64,000 nt of DNA from Natrinema salsiterrestre (GCF_029502005.1 NZ_JAMQOT010000001.1:992001-1056000), one strand, 5' to 3'; numbered from the stretch's first letter, positions 53,155 to 63,029 are shown. Numbers and translations: made by a program. The notes: generated by a model not told the origin, from the sequence alone.

Positions 53155-53439
53155 ATGGACGACGTGCTCGCGGACCTGTTCGCCGTCATCGAAGACCGGA
53201 AGGAAACGCTGCCCGAGGACTCCTACACCGCCTCGCTGTTCACCCACGAGAAAGGCGAGAACGAAGTGCTGGAGAAACTCGGCGAGGAGACGACCGAGCT
53301 CGTGCTCGCCGCGAAGGACGACGACCGCGAGGAGATCGCCCACGAGAGCGCCGACATCGTCTACCACCTGCTCGTCCTGCTCGCGATGAAGGACATGGAG
53401 CTGTCGGACCTCGAGGCGGAACTCGAGGCGCGGCGCTGA
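53155..53439 (+). CDS. hisE: Phosphoribosyl-ATP diphosphatase
   Basis: This 94-residue MazG-like helical protein has SYTASLFTHEKGENEVLEKL, then EETTELVLAAKDDD and HESADIVYHLLVLL, the metal-binding acidic residues of HisE. It removes pyrophosphate from PR-ATP in the second step of histidine synthesis. No other his gene is present; the coupling to the DUF151 gene is common in haloarchaea. Confidence 0.95.
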   Translation: MDDVLADLFAVIEDRKETLPEDSYTASLFTHEKGENEVLEKLGEETTELVLAAKDDDREEIAHESADIVYHLLVLLAMKDMELSDLEAELEARR

Positions 53440-53457
53440 CGCGAAACGAGGGGATTC

Positions 53458-54540
53458 TCAGTCGAAGCCGCTGATCAACGTCACCAGCCACTGGGCCGGG
53501 TCCGGCCGGTCGCGCACCTCGACGCGGTCGACCCACTTCACCCACTGGAACCCCCTGCGACCGGGTGCGACGAGGCGGAGCGGCGCGCCGTGGCCGTGGC
53601 TCAACCGCTCGCCGCCGACGCGGGTCGCGAGCAGCGCGTCGCGGGCTTCGTCGATCGGTAGCGTCCATCGGTAGCCGGTCGCGGAGACGAACCGGACGTG
53701 CGTGGCGTCCGCCTCGGCGTCGACTCGCTCGAGCAAGTCACCGACCCGAATCCCGCCCCACCGCTGGACCGTGTACCAGCCGCTCGTACAGTCCAGCAGC
53801 GCCTCGCGCTCGGCGTCGGGGTCGATCTCGTCGAACGCCAGTTCGGTCGGCGACGCGACCAGCCCGTCGACGGACAGCGCCCAGGAGTCCCGATCGATCG
53901 GGTCGGGGTCGTCGGCCACCCACGAGGTGACCGGGAACGCGGCGTTCCCCGCGCCCTCTCGGGGTTGCGAACCGGTGAACCGGCGATCGTGACCGCCGGT
54001 GTCGAGGACCGCGTTCGCAAGCGCTTGCAAACGGACGAGGACGGCACCGCCGACGAGCAACCCGGCAAAGCGGATGGCGGTCCGTCGTCCCTCGAGGTCG
54101 ACCCGCCGCGGGGGCCGGAACCGAGTGGACAGGTGTGCGATCAGCAGCGGAACGAGTGCGAGACCGAAGCCGACGTGGACCGAGAGGAGCGTCCAGTAGG
54201 CGATCCGGACGTCGAGTCCGGCGACCCAGAGGAATCCCGTCGACAGCGAACCGAGGGCCGCGACGGCGGTGAGTACGGAGAGGGCGGTCGACGGCATCCA
54301 GCGGTCGCGGTCGAGCACCCGGTGCCGAACGCGGTACAGCTTGAACGCGAGCAAGGCGACGATGGTCACCCCCGCGATGCGGTGGAACGCGAAGACCGGC
54401 CACCCCGACGGTCGGCCGACGGTAAATGAGAGCAGCCCGCTCGCGACCTCGAGGGAGACGAGGGCGAACAGCGACCAGTCGACGAGCCGCGGTGTCGGCT
54501 GGACGCGGGCGAGCACCGCGCGGAGTCGTTCCTCGCTCAT
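53458..54540 (-). CDS. Membrane-anchored molybdopterin (sulfite-oxidase-fold) enzyme
   Basis: The ATG at 54540 gives 360 residues. Residues ~18-200 contain about five membrane helices with histidines (FAFHRIAGV, LLSVHVGFG, LLIAHLS) like a cytochrome b561-type anchor. Residues ~215-360 form a sulfite-oxidase-type molybdopterin domain. It has the probable Mo-binding Cys in ALLDCTSGWYTVQRWGG, and GERLSHGHGAPLRLVAPGRRG. The soluble domain is shorter than in classic sulfite oxidase. It resembles YedY-like reductases fused to their heme partner. It is oriented away from the MoxR cluster. Confidence 0.85.
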   Translation of the reverse strand: MSEERLRAVLARVQPTPRLVDWSLFALVSLEVASGLLSFTVGRPSGWPVFAFHRIAGVTIVALLAFKLYRVRHRVLDRDRWMPSTALSVLTAVAALGSLSTGFLWVAGLDVRIAYWTLLSVHVGFGLALVPLLIAHLSTRFRPPRRVDLEGRRTAIRFAGLLVGGAVLVRLQALANAVLDTGGHDRRFTGSQPREGAGNAAFPVTSWVADDPDPIDRDSWALSVDGLVASPTELAFDEIDPDAEREALLDCTSGWYTVQRWGGIRVGDLLERVDAEADATHVRFVSATGYRWTLPIDEARDALLATRVGGERLSHGHGAPLRLVAPGRRGFQWVKWVDRVEVRDRPDPAQWLVTLISGFD

Positions 54541-54775
54541 CAGCCGACGTACGGTCGCGCGGACAAAGAACCCTCCCGTGGACGCCGTCGGAGTCCGTGC
54601 GCCCCGCGACCGCGGTCGACGGACTCGACTGACGGTTCCGAGCGTTCGCCCTCGAGCCGCCTCGACAATCGACCGAACGCGAACGTGTACTTTCATTGTG
54701 GGGTAGGTTCCATACTCACTCATTGAGCTAGCGACAGGTCGGCGGCCGGGCCGACCGCGAACGGAGTGACGCCAC
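54541..54775. promoter_or_regulatory. Divergent promoter region
   Basis: 235 bp between two outward-facing genes. An AT-richer segment at about 54685-54730 (TACTTTCATTG, then CATACTCACTCATTG) probably holds the promoter of the MoxR-linked cluster. No gene is seen. Confidence 0.4.
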
Positions 54776-56992
54776 GTGTCCGACGATTCCACCACCGACG
54801 ACGCCGCGGGCGGGGCCGACTACCGGCAGGTCTCGTTCGTCGTACTGGCGGGCCTCGCGCTCGTGCTTGCGGCCGTGTTCGCACCCGGCATGGCCGGCGG
54901 GAGCGACGGGGGCTCGAGTCCCGGATTCGAGTTCGACCTGGATGGCGACCCGTCGGAGGTCGAGACCGAACCCACCGAACCCACCGACGACGGCGTCGAC
55001 GAGCCGGGTGAGGGGTTCGACTGGCGGAAACTGCTCGAGTGGCTCGACTTCCGCCCTGACGACGGCGACGGCGGCGATCGCCCGACCGAGGTCGAAGAAC
55101 CACAGTGCGTGATCACCCTGGATCGAAAGCCGGTCCCCGGCCGCGACGTGACGGCGACGATCCGGTACGAGGGCGAGCCGCTCGTCGACACGCCGGTGTG
55201 GTTCGGCGACCGGCGGGTCGGAGAGACGGACCGCGCCGGCCGGGTGACCGGTGAAGTGCCGTACGTCGAGGAACTGGTCGTCCGGGTCGGCGCCGCGACC
55301 GACGCGACGTGTCGCGGCGGGACGCCCACGGCACGGTCCTCGAGCGCGGGCGTCCCGGGAGCAGTAGCCCCACCGACGGACCAGTCGGGAACGATCGCCG
55401 CTCGAACGGCGGCCGCGACGGCGGTGGCGATACCGGCTCCGCTCGCGGCGAGTACGCAGGACGGTGACTCGGAGAACGGGACGGCCACCTACGCGGTCGA
55501 CGGGGAGGTCGAACTGCGCGTCGACGGCGACCCCTACCCCGGTGAAACGGTCACCGTCACCGCAGCGATCGAGGGCGAGCCGATGACGGAAGCAACCGTT
55601 TCCGTCGACGGGACGGCGGTCGGCGAGACGGACGGCAGCGGGAGGGCCGCGGTGACGGTTCCGGACGACGGCACCGACGCGTTCGAACTCGAGGTCGCCC
55701 GCGGCGACTTCGCGGGGACGACGACCGTCGACGTGCTGTTGCTCGAGGCGGCGTTCTCCCCCGACGGGCTCGCGCCGGTTCCCGGCAGCCCCGGTGCGGT
55801 CGAAGCGACGATCGACGGCGAGCCGGTCGAGGGTGCAGAGGTGACCGTCGGCGGCGAGTACGTCGGGGCGACAGGAGCCGACGGCCGACTGGCCACCGGA
55901 CTGCCGCTCGATCCGACGACGACGGTGACGGTCAGCACGGAGCGACAGACCGCGAGCGTCTCGCTCGTCGGTGCCTACGGCGGAGGCGTTCTCCTCGTCG
56001 CGCTCGTCGTCGCCGGACTGGCCGCGCTCGCCTACCGCAGGCACGGTCGTCGCGGGCCGCTCACGGTCTTCGGGGCCGCGTCGATACTCGTCGCGGTACT
56101 CGTCATCGAGGCGTTCTACGGACGAACGGGCGGCCTCGCCGCCCTCGGTGTCGTGGCGCTGCTCGGACTCGCCGTCGTGCTGACGCGGTCGGACAGGGAG
56201 GTTACCAGACCCACTACCGACGATCTTCCATCGGTTCGCGACCGCCTGAACCGACTCGAGTCGCGGCTCGTCGCCCTCGCGTTACGAGTCGTGGACCGGG
56301 TCGAGGCGCTGCTCGCGCGGGGGTACTCGCTGGCCGCCGCCGTCCGCGAGTGGCTCCGGTCGCTGCCGCGGTCGGGACGAGCGCTCTGGAAGCGGTTCGC
56401 GGGCTGGCTGGGGACGCTCCCGAGCCGTCTCCGATCCGGACTCGAGGCGCCGGGCGGGCTCCCGACTCGAGCGATTGCAGCCGGGGTCGGAGCTATCCCG
56501 CTGATCGCGGGCGGCTACGTCGTCGACGGCGTCCGGGGGGCGATCCTCGTCACGGTGGCGCTCGCCGTCGCCGGTGTCGTGCTGTTCCGATCCGACGAGG
56601 ACGCGACTGACCCGACGGCATCGGACGACGATCGAATGGCGGAGGAGTCCACGGTGTTCGACGCCGGAGAGAACGGCTCGAGGGACGACCGGCGTTCGTT
56701 CCGCGAACTCTGGCGAGCCTTCGCGCGGCGAGTCGCGCCGCGACGCTGGCGAACCCGAACCCCCGGCGAGATCGAGCGGCGCGCGCTCTCGAAGGGCTAT
56801 CCGCGCGAACCGGTTCGGGAGCTGACGACGCTCTTCCGCGAGGTGGAGTACGGCGGGCGCCCCCGCTCGAGCGCCCGTCGGGAACGCGCGGCCGACGCGT
56901 ACGAGGCCGTCGAGCGGGCTCGAGACCGGGGCGACGGCGAGTCAGCGGACGGTACCGAGCAGGAGGAACCCGCCACGGAGGGACAGTCGTGA
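54776..56992 (+). CDS. DUF4129-type membrane protein of the MoxR cluster
   Basis: This 738-residue protein starts at a GTG. A helix at ~20-40 is followed by an acidic linker and two or three Ig-like beta domains (ITLDRKPVPGRDVTATIRY, DPYPGETVTVTAAI, then VEATIDGEPVEGAEVTVGG). Hydrophobic helices lie at ~400-470 and ~565-605. A C-terminal domain (EIERRALSKGYPREPVREL) matches DUF4129. It is the first of four genes joined end to end. DUF4129 proteins in other prokaryotes accompany DUF58 and transglutaminase proteins on the cell surface. Confidence 0.8.
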   Translation: MSDDSTTDDAAGGADYRQVSFVVLAGLALVLAAVFAPGMAGGSDGGSSPGFEFDLDGDPSEVETEPTEPTDDGVDEPGEGFDWRKLLEWLDFRPDDGDGGDRPTEVEEPQCVITLDRKPVPGRDVTATIRYEGEPLVDTPVWFGDRRVGETDRAGRVTGEVPYVEELVVRVGAATDATCRGGTPTARSSSAGVPGAVAPPTDQSGTIAARTAAATAVAIPAPLAASTQDGDSENGTATYAVDGEVELRVDGDPYPGETVTVTAAIEGEPMTEATVSVDGTAVGETDGSGRAAVTVPDDGTDAFELEVARGDFAGTTTVDVLLLEAAFSPDGLAPVPGSPGAVEATIDGEPVEGAEVTVGGEYVGATGADGRLATGLPLDPTTTVTVSTERQTASVSLVGAYGGGVLLVALVVAGLAALAYRRHGRRGPLTVFGAASILVAVLVIEAFYGRTGGLAALGVVALLGLAVVLTRSDREVTRPTTDDLPSVRDRLNRLESRLVALALRVVDRVEALLARGYSLAAAVREWLRSLPRSGRALWKRFAGWLGTLPSRLRSGLEAPGGLPTRAIAAGVGAIPLIAGGYVVDGVRGAILVTVALAVAGVVLFRSDEDATDPTASDDDRMAEESTVFDAGENGSRDDRRSFRELWRAFARRVAPRRWRTRTPGEIERRALSKGYPREPVRELTTLFREVEYGGRPRSSARRERAADAYEAVERARDRGDGESADGTEQEEPATEGQS

Positions 56993-57852
56993 GAGCGCGC
57001 TACCAGCTGCTGGTCGCCCTGTTCGGACTGGCGCTCGTCGCGATCGGGGCGATCCTGGGAGTCGCCGGCTCCCCGGGGACGGACGGCGCCGGCGCGGCCG
57101 GCGTCCTGATCGCACTCGTCGCACTCGCCCTCGGACTCTGGAAGGTCCGGGGCTCGCTCGATACGACCGCGGACGCGCCGGCGGTGCCCTGGGCGCCCGA
57201 CGAGCCGTTCGCGAACCCGGCCCCCGAGCGGACCGACCGCGACCCCGCGCTCTCGAGCGACGCGTTCGCCGGCGTGATCCGGACGGCCGGCGAGGAGGCT
57301 CGCAGTTCGGGGACGATCGACGACGGCATCGCGGTCGTCCGGCCGCCGCTCCGGGAGGCGCTGCTGGACGCCCTCGAGCAAAGTGGCCGGTCGCGGTCGG
57401 CGGCCGAGGCGGCGCTCGCGGACGGGAGCTGGACCGACGATCGGGTCGCCGCCAGCGTCCTCGCGGCGGAGATCGAGCCGCCGATCCGTCCGTTCCGCGA
57501 GCGCCTTCGCGCGTGGCTGTACCCCGAACGGGTCGTCCGTCAGCGCGCTCGCCGGGCGACGAGTGCGGTCGCCGAGGCCGCCAACGACGCCCTGCCGACG
57601 GTACCGGGCCAGACCGCCCCGCGAAACGTGCCCGTTCTCCGGCCGCGTCTCGAGGACCTCCGGCGCGGATCGGACGGCCGACTCCAGCGGGCCGTCGAGC
57701 CCCGGGCGACCGCTCGCGGACCGCAGCCGGTTCGTCCTCGAACGGGGGGAGACGCCGAACGACAGGACGGAAACCGAGGCGAGAACGACGGCGAGCGTGA
57801 GACTCGAGACGATGGCACCCGAGACGCCGACGAGGCGGTGACCGGCCGATGA
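56989..57852 (+). CDS. DUF7269-like membrane protein of the MoxR cluster
   Basis: This 287-residue protein begins at a GTG overlapping the previous stop (GTGA). Two hydrophobic helices lie at the N-terminus (about residues 6-25 and 32-50). A soluble helical domain follows (VIRTAGEEARSSGTIDDGIAVV, then PLREALLDALEQSG), with a polar, charged tail. This gene type sits beside DUF58 genes in haloarchaea. No catalytic motif is visible. Confidence 0.75.
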   Translation: MRARYQLLVALFGLALVAIGAILGVAGSPGTDGAGAAGVLIALVALALGLWKVRGSLDTTADAPAVPWAPDEPFANPAPERTDRDPALSSDAFAGVIRTAGEEARSSGTIDDGIAVVRPPLREALLDALEQSGRSRSAAEAALADGSWTDDRVAASVLAAEIEPPIRPFRERLRAWLYPERVVRQRARRATSAVAEAANDALPTVPGQTAPRNVPVLRPRLEDLRRGSDGRLQRAVEPRATARGPQPVRPRTGGDAERQDGNRGENDGERETRDDGTRDADEAVTGR

Positions 57853-59402
57853 TCGACCGACAGCAGCGCTGGCGCGGGGCCGTCGCGGCGACGATCGCGC
57901 TCGCGGTCGCCGGGGTGATCGACGGAAACCAGATCCTCCTGCTCGGTGCCGTCATTCCGCTGGCGTTCGTCGCCTACGGCTCGCTGACCGGCGTTCGGTT
58001 CCCCGACGAACTCGCCGCGACCAGGACCGTGACGCCGACGCCCGCGCCCCCCGGTCGACCCGTTACGGTCGCCCTGAAAATCGTCAATGACTCCGATCGG
58101 ACGATTACCGATCTCCGCGTCGCCGACGGCGTCCCCGCCGAAATCGCCGTCCTCGAGGGATCGCCGCGGGGCGGCGCGACGCTCGAGCCGGGTGAGAAAC
58201 TCACCGTTGAATACGTCGTCGTCGCTCGCCACGGCGAGTACGAGTTCGACCCGCCCCAGTGTCGGGTCCGCGGGCTCGGGGCGAGCGCGATGGCGACGGT
58301 GGGACTGTCGGTGTCGGGCGATCGGGCGGTCGTCTGTCGGCTCGACGCCGACGCGCCGCCGATCGAGGAGGACGGGTCGGGGCGCGTCGGGCAACTCACG
58401 ACCGACGACCCCGGCGAGGGGCTCACCTTTCACTCGACCCGCGAGTACCGCCCCGACGACCCCGCGGAGCGGATCGACTGGCGCCACTACGCGAAACGCG
58501 GGACCCTCGCGACGGTCAACTACGAACGACAGGTCTCCGCGACGGTCGTGCTGGTCCTCGACGCGCGAGTCCAGAGCCGGGTCGTCGCCGGCCCCGGACA
58601 GCCCACCACGGTCGAATACGGTGCCTACGCCGCGACCAGAGCGCTGACCGACCTTCTCGAGCGCGGCCACGACGTCGGGATCGCCGTCATCGGAACGGAC
58701 GGCCCCGGACCGGCCGGCTGCCACTGGCTCGAGCCAGCGAGCGGAGTCGAACAGCGAACGCGCGCGCTCGACGTGCTCCGGACGGCGACCGAGGACGACG
58801 GATCGACGACCGACCGCAGTTCGGACGCGTATCGGTCCGCACTCCGCCGACGGAATCGAACGACCCACCAGGTGCGCAAGGTGCTCGAGCTCGTCCCGGC
58901 GAACGCACAGCTCGCGCTGTTCTCGCCGGTTCTCGACGATCAGCCCGTGGATGCGGTCGAGACGTGGCGCGGTGCTGGCCTGCCGGTCGCCCTCCTCTCG
59001 CCCGACGTGATCCCGGAAAACACCGTCAGCGGCCAGTACGAACAGACGCGCCGTCGAACGCGGCTGGCCCGCTGTCAGGCCGCCGGCGCGCGCACCGTCG
59101 ACTGGCGACGCGGGACGCCGCTCCCGCTGATCATCGAACGCGCCTTCGCCGCCGACGTGCGCCTCTCGAGTTCGCGACTGAGCGGGGCCGGCGGTGGAAA
59201 TCGCTCGAGCGGTGGACTCGACGGCGGCGACTCGAGCAGTGAGATCGACGGAAGCGACTCGACCGAAAGCGAACCCGCCGAAAGTGCGAGCGGGCCGACA
59301 CGCGTGGACGGAACGACGGAAATCGGGACGGACGGCGGATCGAGCGACGACCCCGGGTCGGCTTCGGCAACCGAGCCGCAGCGACGGGGAGGTGACGAGT
59401 AG
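57849..59402 (+). CDS. DUF58 domain protein
   Basis: This 517-residue protein overlaps the previous stop by four bases (ATGA). Two N-terminal helices are followed by a beta domain with the DUF58 hallmark FHSTREYRPDDPAERIDWRHY. A von Willebrand A-like fold follows (VLVLDARVQSRV and RGHDVGIAVIG), then a Gly/Ser/Asp-rich tail. DUF58 proteins work with MoxR ATPases, probably in assembling or activating envelope complexes. The MIDAS motif is not complete in this reading. Confidence 0.88.
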   Translation: MIDRQQRWRGAVAATIALAVAGVIDGNQILLLGAVIPLAFVAYGSLTGVRFPDELAATRTVTPTPAPPGRPVTVALKIVNDSDRTITDLRVADGVPAEIAVLEGSPRGGATLEPGEKLTVEYVVVARHGEYEFDPPQCRVRGLGASAMATVGLSVSGDRAVVCRLDADAPPIEEDGSGRVGQLTTDDPGEGLTFHSTREYRPDDPAERIDWRHYAKRGTLATVNYERQVSATVVLVLDARVQSRVVAGPGQPTTVEYGAYAATRALTDLLERGHDVGIAVIGTDGPGPAGCHWLEPASGVEQRTRALDVLRTATEDDGSTTDRSSDAYRSALRRRNRTTHQVRKVLELVPANAQLALFSPVLDDQPVDAVETWRGAGLPVALLSPDVIPENTVSGQYEQTRRRTRLARCQAAGARTVDWRRGTPLPLIIERAFAADVRLSSSRLSGAGGGNRSSGGLDGGDSSSEIDGSDSTESEPAESASGPTRVDGTTEIGTDGGSSDDPGSASATEPQRRGGDE

Positions 59403-60851
59403 ATGTCCCTCGCCGGCCCCCGCCTCGATCGACCGTCCGCGATCGGCGACGAGGGGCGGCCGCGGGCCGCGAGCCTCTGGATCGCCAGCCTGATCGTCGT
59501 CGCCATCGTCGGCGTCGTCGGCCTCGAGATCGGCGAGTCGTCGCTGTTGCCGACGCTGGGCCTCGTCGTCGGGCTGAGCGTCGCCGGCGTCGGCCTGCTC
59601 GAGCGCGACGGGTTCGTCAGCCAGGTCGTCGCTCACGGGTTCCTCATGACGTTCGGGACGGCGTTCGCGCTGGTCGTGCTCGCAGCGCCGTTTGTCACTC
59701 GAGCCGGGCTCGCGGCGAGCGGATGCGCGCTCGCACTCGCCGGAATCGGAGCGGCCTGGGCCGACGTCGGCGGTGACGAGCTGAAACCCGCCGCAGTCGG
59801 GACCGTGATCGGCTACGTGACGATGCTGTGCTCGGCGATACTCGTGACGGTCCTGATCGGCATCGTCCTCTTCGGCTGGTCGGTTCTGACGACCATAACG
59901 GGGGTTTCGACGCCGGTCGCGTCCGTCATGGGCTTCTTCCTGATCCTGGCGGGCACCGGTGGCGTCGTCCGACTGGCGCTCCGGTGGCTCCCGGTTCGAC
60001 AGTTGACGCCGCGGGACCGGCGGCCGGAAATCGAACGGCGACTCGCCGCCCTCCGACGGCGGCTGCTGTATACCGTCGTCGGATCGATCGGCGGGCTCGT
60101 CGGCACCGCTCTCCTCGTGATTGTAGCTCCTTCCGGTCTGATAGCGGGCGTCCCGTTGCTGGCGAGCGCGCTCGGCGCGCTCTCGTCGCCGGTCGTCGTC
60201 TGGCCGATCGTGGCCGTCGGCGGGATCGCGCTCCTCGCCGGCATCGGTGCGGTCCTGCTCCGCCGGATGAGCAAGGAGGTCACCGCGCGGACGACGCGCC
60301 GGAGCGCCGCGATCGTCGTCGGCGTCGCGCTCTCGGTACCGTTCCTCCTTGGACTGTTCCTTTTCGTCGCGGGCATCGGGGCCGCCAGCGGGGCCTTCGT
60401 GATCGGAGCGGCGCTGGTCGTCGGTCTGTTGCTGGGCCCGCTCGCGGTCGCGTTCGTGCTCGGGAGCGCCGTCGTCGGTGTCGCACTCGGAGTGCTCCCC
60501 AGACGGGCGATGGGGCCGACGATCGCCGCGCTGGGGCTCGTCGTCGCCGCGATCGGAGTGGGACGGGGAAACCCCCTCGTCGTCTTCGCCTGCATCGCCG
60601 GCGCGATCGTCGTCTGGGACAGCGCGACGTACGGACTCGGGCTGACGGCTGAACTCGGCCACCTGCCCGAAACCCGCCGGCTCGAGCTGTTCCACGGTGC
60701 CGTCACCGTCGGCCTCGCCGTCGCGAGCGTGGTCGTCGTCACCGCCCTCGAGTTGCTCCGCGCCGGCCTCTTCGCCGGCGGCGGCGCGACCGGCGGCGTC
60801 GTCCTCGTCGTGGTGGGCGCACTGCTCCTGTTGATTCCGTTGCGCGGCTAG
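59403..60851 (+). CDS. DUF7519-like multi-helix membrane protein
   Basis: This 482-residue protein starts directly after the DUF58 stop. It has about twelve hydrophobic helices and a short loop region around RDRRPEIERRLAALRRRLLY. It is hydrophobic throughout, with Gly/Ala/Val-rich segments. Such genes accompany DUF58/MoxR clusters in haloarchaea. No transporter motif is recognised. Confidence 0.75.
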   Translation: MSLAGPRLDRPSAIGDEGRPRAASLWIASLIVVAIVGVVGLEIGESSLLPTLGLVVGLSVAGVGLLERDGFVSQVVAHGFLMTFGTAFALVVLAAPFVTRAGLAASGCALALAGIGAAWADVGGDELKPAAVGTVIGYVTMLCSAILVTVLIGIVLFGWSVLTTITGVSTPVASVMGFFLILAGTGGVVRLALRWLPVRQLTPRDRRPEIERRLAALRRRLLYTVVGSIGGLVGTALLVIVAPSGLIAGVPLLASALGALSSPVVVWPIVAVGGIALLAGIGAVLLRRMSKEVTARTTRRSAAIVVGVALSVPFLLGLFLFVAGIGAASGAFVIGAALVVGLLLGPLAVAFVLGSAVVGVALGVLPRRAMGPTIAALGLVVAAIGVGRGNPLVVFACIAGAIVVWDSATYGLGLTAELGHLPETRRLELFHGAVTVGLAVASVVVVTALELLRAGLFAGGGATGGVVLVVVGALLLLIPLRG

Positions 60852-60931
60852 GGGCGGAGCCGGCGGCCCGACCTGATCCGCCGCGCGGACTCGAGGGGAG
60901 GCTTCTTGGGCATATAGATTCACTGTCGTGT

Positions 60932-62164
60932 ATGGACGAGACGAACGCGACGCCCGACGACGCCGCGCGCGCCGTCAGACGCGTCGTCGAACGCATCGAG
61001 GAAGCCGCCGTCGTCGACCGCGAAGTCCTCCACGCCATGCTCTCGGCGGTGCTGGCCCGGGGCCACGTCCTGCTCGAGGACGTGCCGGGGACGGGGAAGA
61101 CGGTCACGGCGCGAGTGATCGCGGAGGCGATGGGACTCGAGTTCAAGCGGATCCAGTTCACGCCCGACCTGCTGCCCTCGGACGTGACCGGGTCGACGAT
61201 CTACGACGAGGAGACCGGCGAGTTCGAGTTCGCGAAGGGCCCCATCTTCACCAACGTCGTCCTGGCCGACGAGATCAACCGCGCGCCGCCGAAGACCCAG
61301 GCGGCGCTGCTCGAGGCCATGGAGGAAGGCCAGGTGAGCGTCGACGGGACGACGTACGACCTGCCGGAGCCGTTCCTGGTCGTCGCGACCCAGAACCCGA
61401 TCGAACAGGAGGGGACCTTCCGCCTGCCCGAGGCCCAGCGCGACCGGTTCAGCGTCAAGACCTCGCTCGGCTACCCCGACCTCGAGGGCGAGATGGGGCT
61501 GCTCGAGCGCCGAGCGAACCGCCGGTCGCTCTCGCCGAGCGTCGACCCGGCCGTCCGACCGGACGCGGTCCGTCTCCTGCAGGACATGACGGAGGACGTC
61601 ACCGTCGACGAGAAGGTCCGCCGCTACATCGTCGAACTCGCGCGGCAGACGCGGGCGGATCAGCGGGCCGAGATCGGCGTCTCGCCGCGAGGCGTCCAGC
61701 GAGTGTTCGAGGCGGCCCGCGCCGCGGCGCTGATCGACGGCCGGTCGTACGTGACGCCGGACGACGTCAAGCACCTCGCCCAGTCGACGATGGCCCACCG
61801 GATCGTGCTCACGACCGAGGCGACCGTCGAGGGCGTCGAGGGCAGTGCCGTCGTCCGCCACGCCCTGAACGCGGTCGACGTCCCGGCGGTCGCACCGGGC
61901 CCGGACGAGCCCGCTCCGGCGTCCGAACCGGACCTCGACACCGGCTCCGAAGACCCCGCTACGGACTCCGAGCCCTCGTCCGAACGAGACTCGGACGGCG
62001 ACCCCGAATCAGTGCCCGGATCAGATCCGAACCCCGACACCGGCTCCGAAACGACGCCCGCGTCCGGGCGCGGGGATGCCACCGAACGGGGCGACGGCTC
62101 GAGTCACACGCGAGACGGACACGAGGAACCCCGAAGCGACGACGAGTTCGATTGGGCTCGATAA
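60932..62164 (+). CDS. MoxR-type AAA+ ATPase
   Basis: This 410-residue protein has its own promoter (CATATAG at 60911-60917). Walker A is LLEDVPGTGKTVTAR. Walker B is VVLADEINRAPPKTQAALLEAM. Sensor 1 is VVATQNPIEQEGTFRLPEAQ, with the arginine finger region in RDRFSVK. The last ~100 residues are a disordered Ser/Asp/Glu/Pro-rich tail not found in typical MoxR. It probably remodels the DUF58 partner using ATP in the cytoplasm. Confidence 0.95.
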   Translation: MDETNATPDDAARAVRRVVERIEEAAVVDREVLHAMLSAVLARGHVLLEDVPGTGKTVTARVIAEAMGLEFKRIQFTPDLLPSDVTGSTIYDEETGEFEFAKGPIFTNVVLADEINRAPPKTQAALLEAMEEGQVSVDGTTYDLPEPFLVVATQNPIEQEGTFRLPEAQRDRFSVKTSLGYPDLEGEMGLLERRANRRSLSPSVDPAVRPDAVRLLQDMTEDVTVDEKVRRYIVELARQTRADQRAEIGVSPRGVQRVFEAARAAALIDGRSYVTPDDVKHLAQSTMAHRIVLTTEATVEGVEGSAVVRHALNAVDVPAVAPGPDEPAPASEPDLDTGSEDPATDSEPSSERDSDGDPESVPGSDPNPDTGSETTPASGRGDATERGDGSSHTRDGHEEPRSDDEFDWAR

Positions 62165-62241
62165 TCCGAGTACGGCCCCAGCAGAGTGCTTGCAACCGCC
62201 CGTCATAGCTTCATACCGGTCGCTGCTGTCGCCAGTAGTGC

Positions 62242-62589
62242 ATGGCACTACAACAGCTCGAGCACGCCGACGACCACATGCAGGAGTGTATCGACAACTG
62301 CCTCGAGGCCGCACAGGCCTGCGAGTGGTGTGCCGACGAGTGCGCCGGCGAGGGCGAGGAGATGGCCCGCTGTCTCCGGCTCTGCCGGGACGTGGCGGAC
62401 ATCGCGTCGCTGCACGCGCGATTCATGGCTCGCAACTCGGGCTACCATGGGGAACTGGGCGAACTCTGTGCGGATCTCTGCGAGGAGTGCGCCGAGGAGT
62501 GCGAGCAACACGACCACGACCACTGTCAGGCCTGCGCCGAGATTCTGCCGAAGTGCGCCGAGAGCTGCCGGGAGATGGCGTCGGCCTGA
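62242..62589 (+). CDS. Cysteine-rich four-helix copper-binding protein
   Basis: This 115-residue protein has repeating Cys motifs along helices: CIDNCLEAAQACEWCADEC, CLRLCRDV, LCADLCEECAEECEQHDHDHC, CAEILPKCAESC. The pattern fits the four-helix-bundle copper-binding family (DUF326/Csp-like), which stores many Cu(I) ions inside the bundle. There is no signal peptide, so it is a cytosolic copper store. The stop is followed by a convergent gene. Confidence 0.9.
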   Translation: MALQQLEHADDHMQECIDNCLEAAQACEWCADECAGEGEEMARCLRLCRDVADIASLHARFMARNSGYHGELGELCADLCEECAEECEQHDHDHCQACAEILPKCAESCREMASA

Positions 62590-62657
62590 GGCCCGAGACG
62601 GAAGCCACGGACGGACTCGCGCACGGTCGATCGTGACGATCTCGTGTGACGTCCCGA

Positions 62658-63029
62658 TCAGGAACTGACCGCCGCACCGACGATCCCCGCGACCGCGCTC
62701 TCGAGGGCCATCACGAGCGAGATCGCGACGGCGAGCGCGAAGATGCCGACGCCCGCAACACCGGTGACTGCACCCCCAATGGGACCGATCGCGAGCCCGG
62801 CGATACCGACGGCGACGCCGACGAGGAGGCCGCCGATGATCCCGCCGAGCGCGCCCGCGAGCAGTCCGTGCCAGAACCCGCTTCCGAGGCCGCCGCCGGC
62901 CATGTAGCCCGCGACGAAGCCGCCTGCCAGTCCCGCCGCGATCTGGCCGATCCCCGGCACAACCAGTCCGATGATTCCGAGCACGGTCGCGACGACGAAC
63001 CCGACGAAGACAGCACGCCAGTCTGTCAT
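62658..63029 (-). CDS. DUF5518 small membrane protein
   Basis: The ATG at 63029 gives 123 residues: MTDWRAVFVGFVVATVLGII. It is glycine-rich, with three or four hydrophobic helices (GGFVAGYMAGGGLGSGFWHG, then LAGALGGIIGGLLVG). This is the pattern of haloarchaeal DUF5518 proteins. The function is unknown. Confidence 0.85.
   Translation of the reverse strand: MTDWRAVFVGFVVATVLGIIGLVVPGIGQIAAGLAGGFVAGYMAGGGLGSGFWHGLLAGALGGIIGGLLVGVAVGIAGLAIGPIGGAVTGVAGVGIFALAVAISLVMALESAVAGIVGAAVSS

Noticed and set aside
57540-60923. Minus-strand frame of more than 1100 codons
   Set aside because: Antisense of the DUF58 and DUF7519 genes. Its Arg/Asp/Glu-rich composition is the mirror of high-GC coding DNA.
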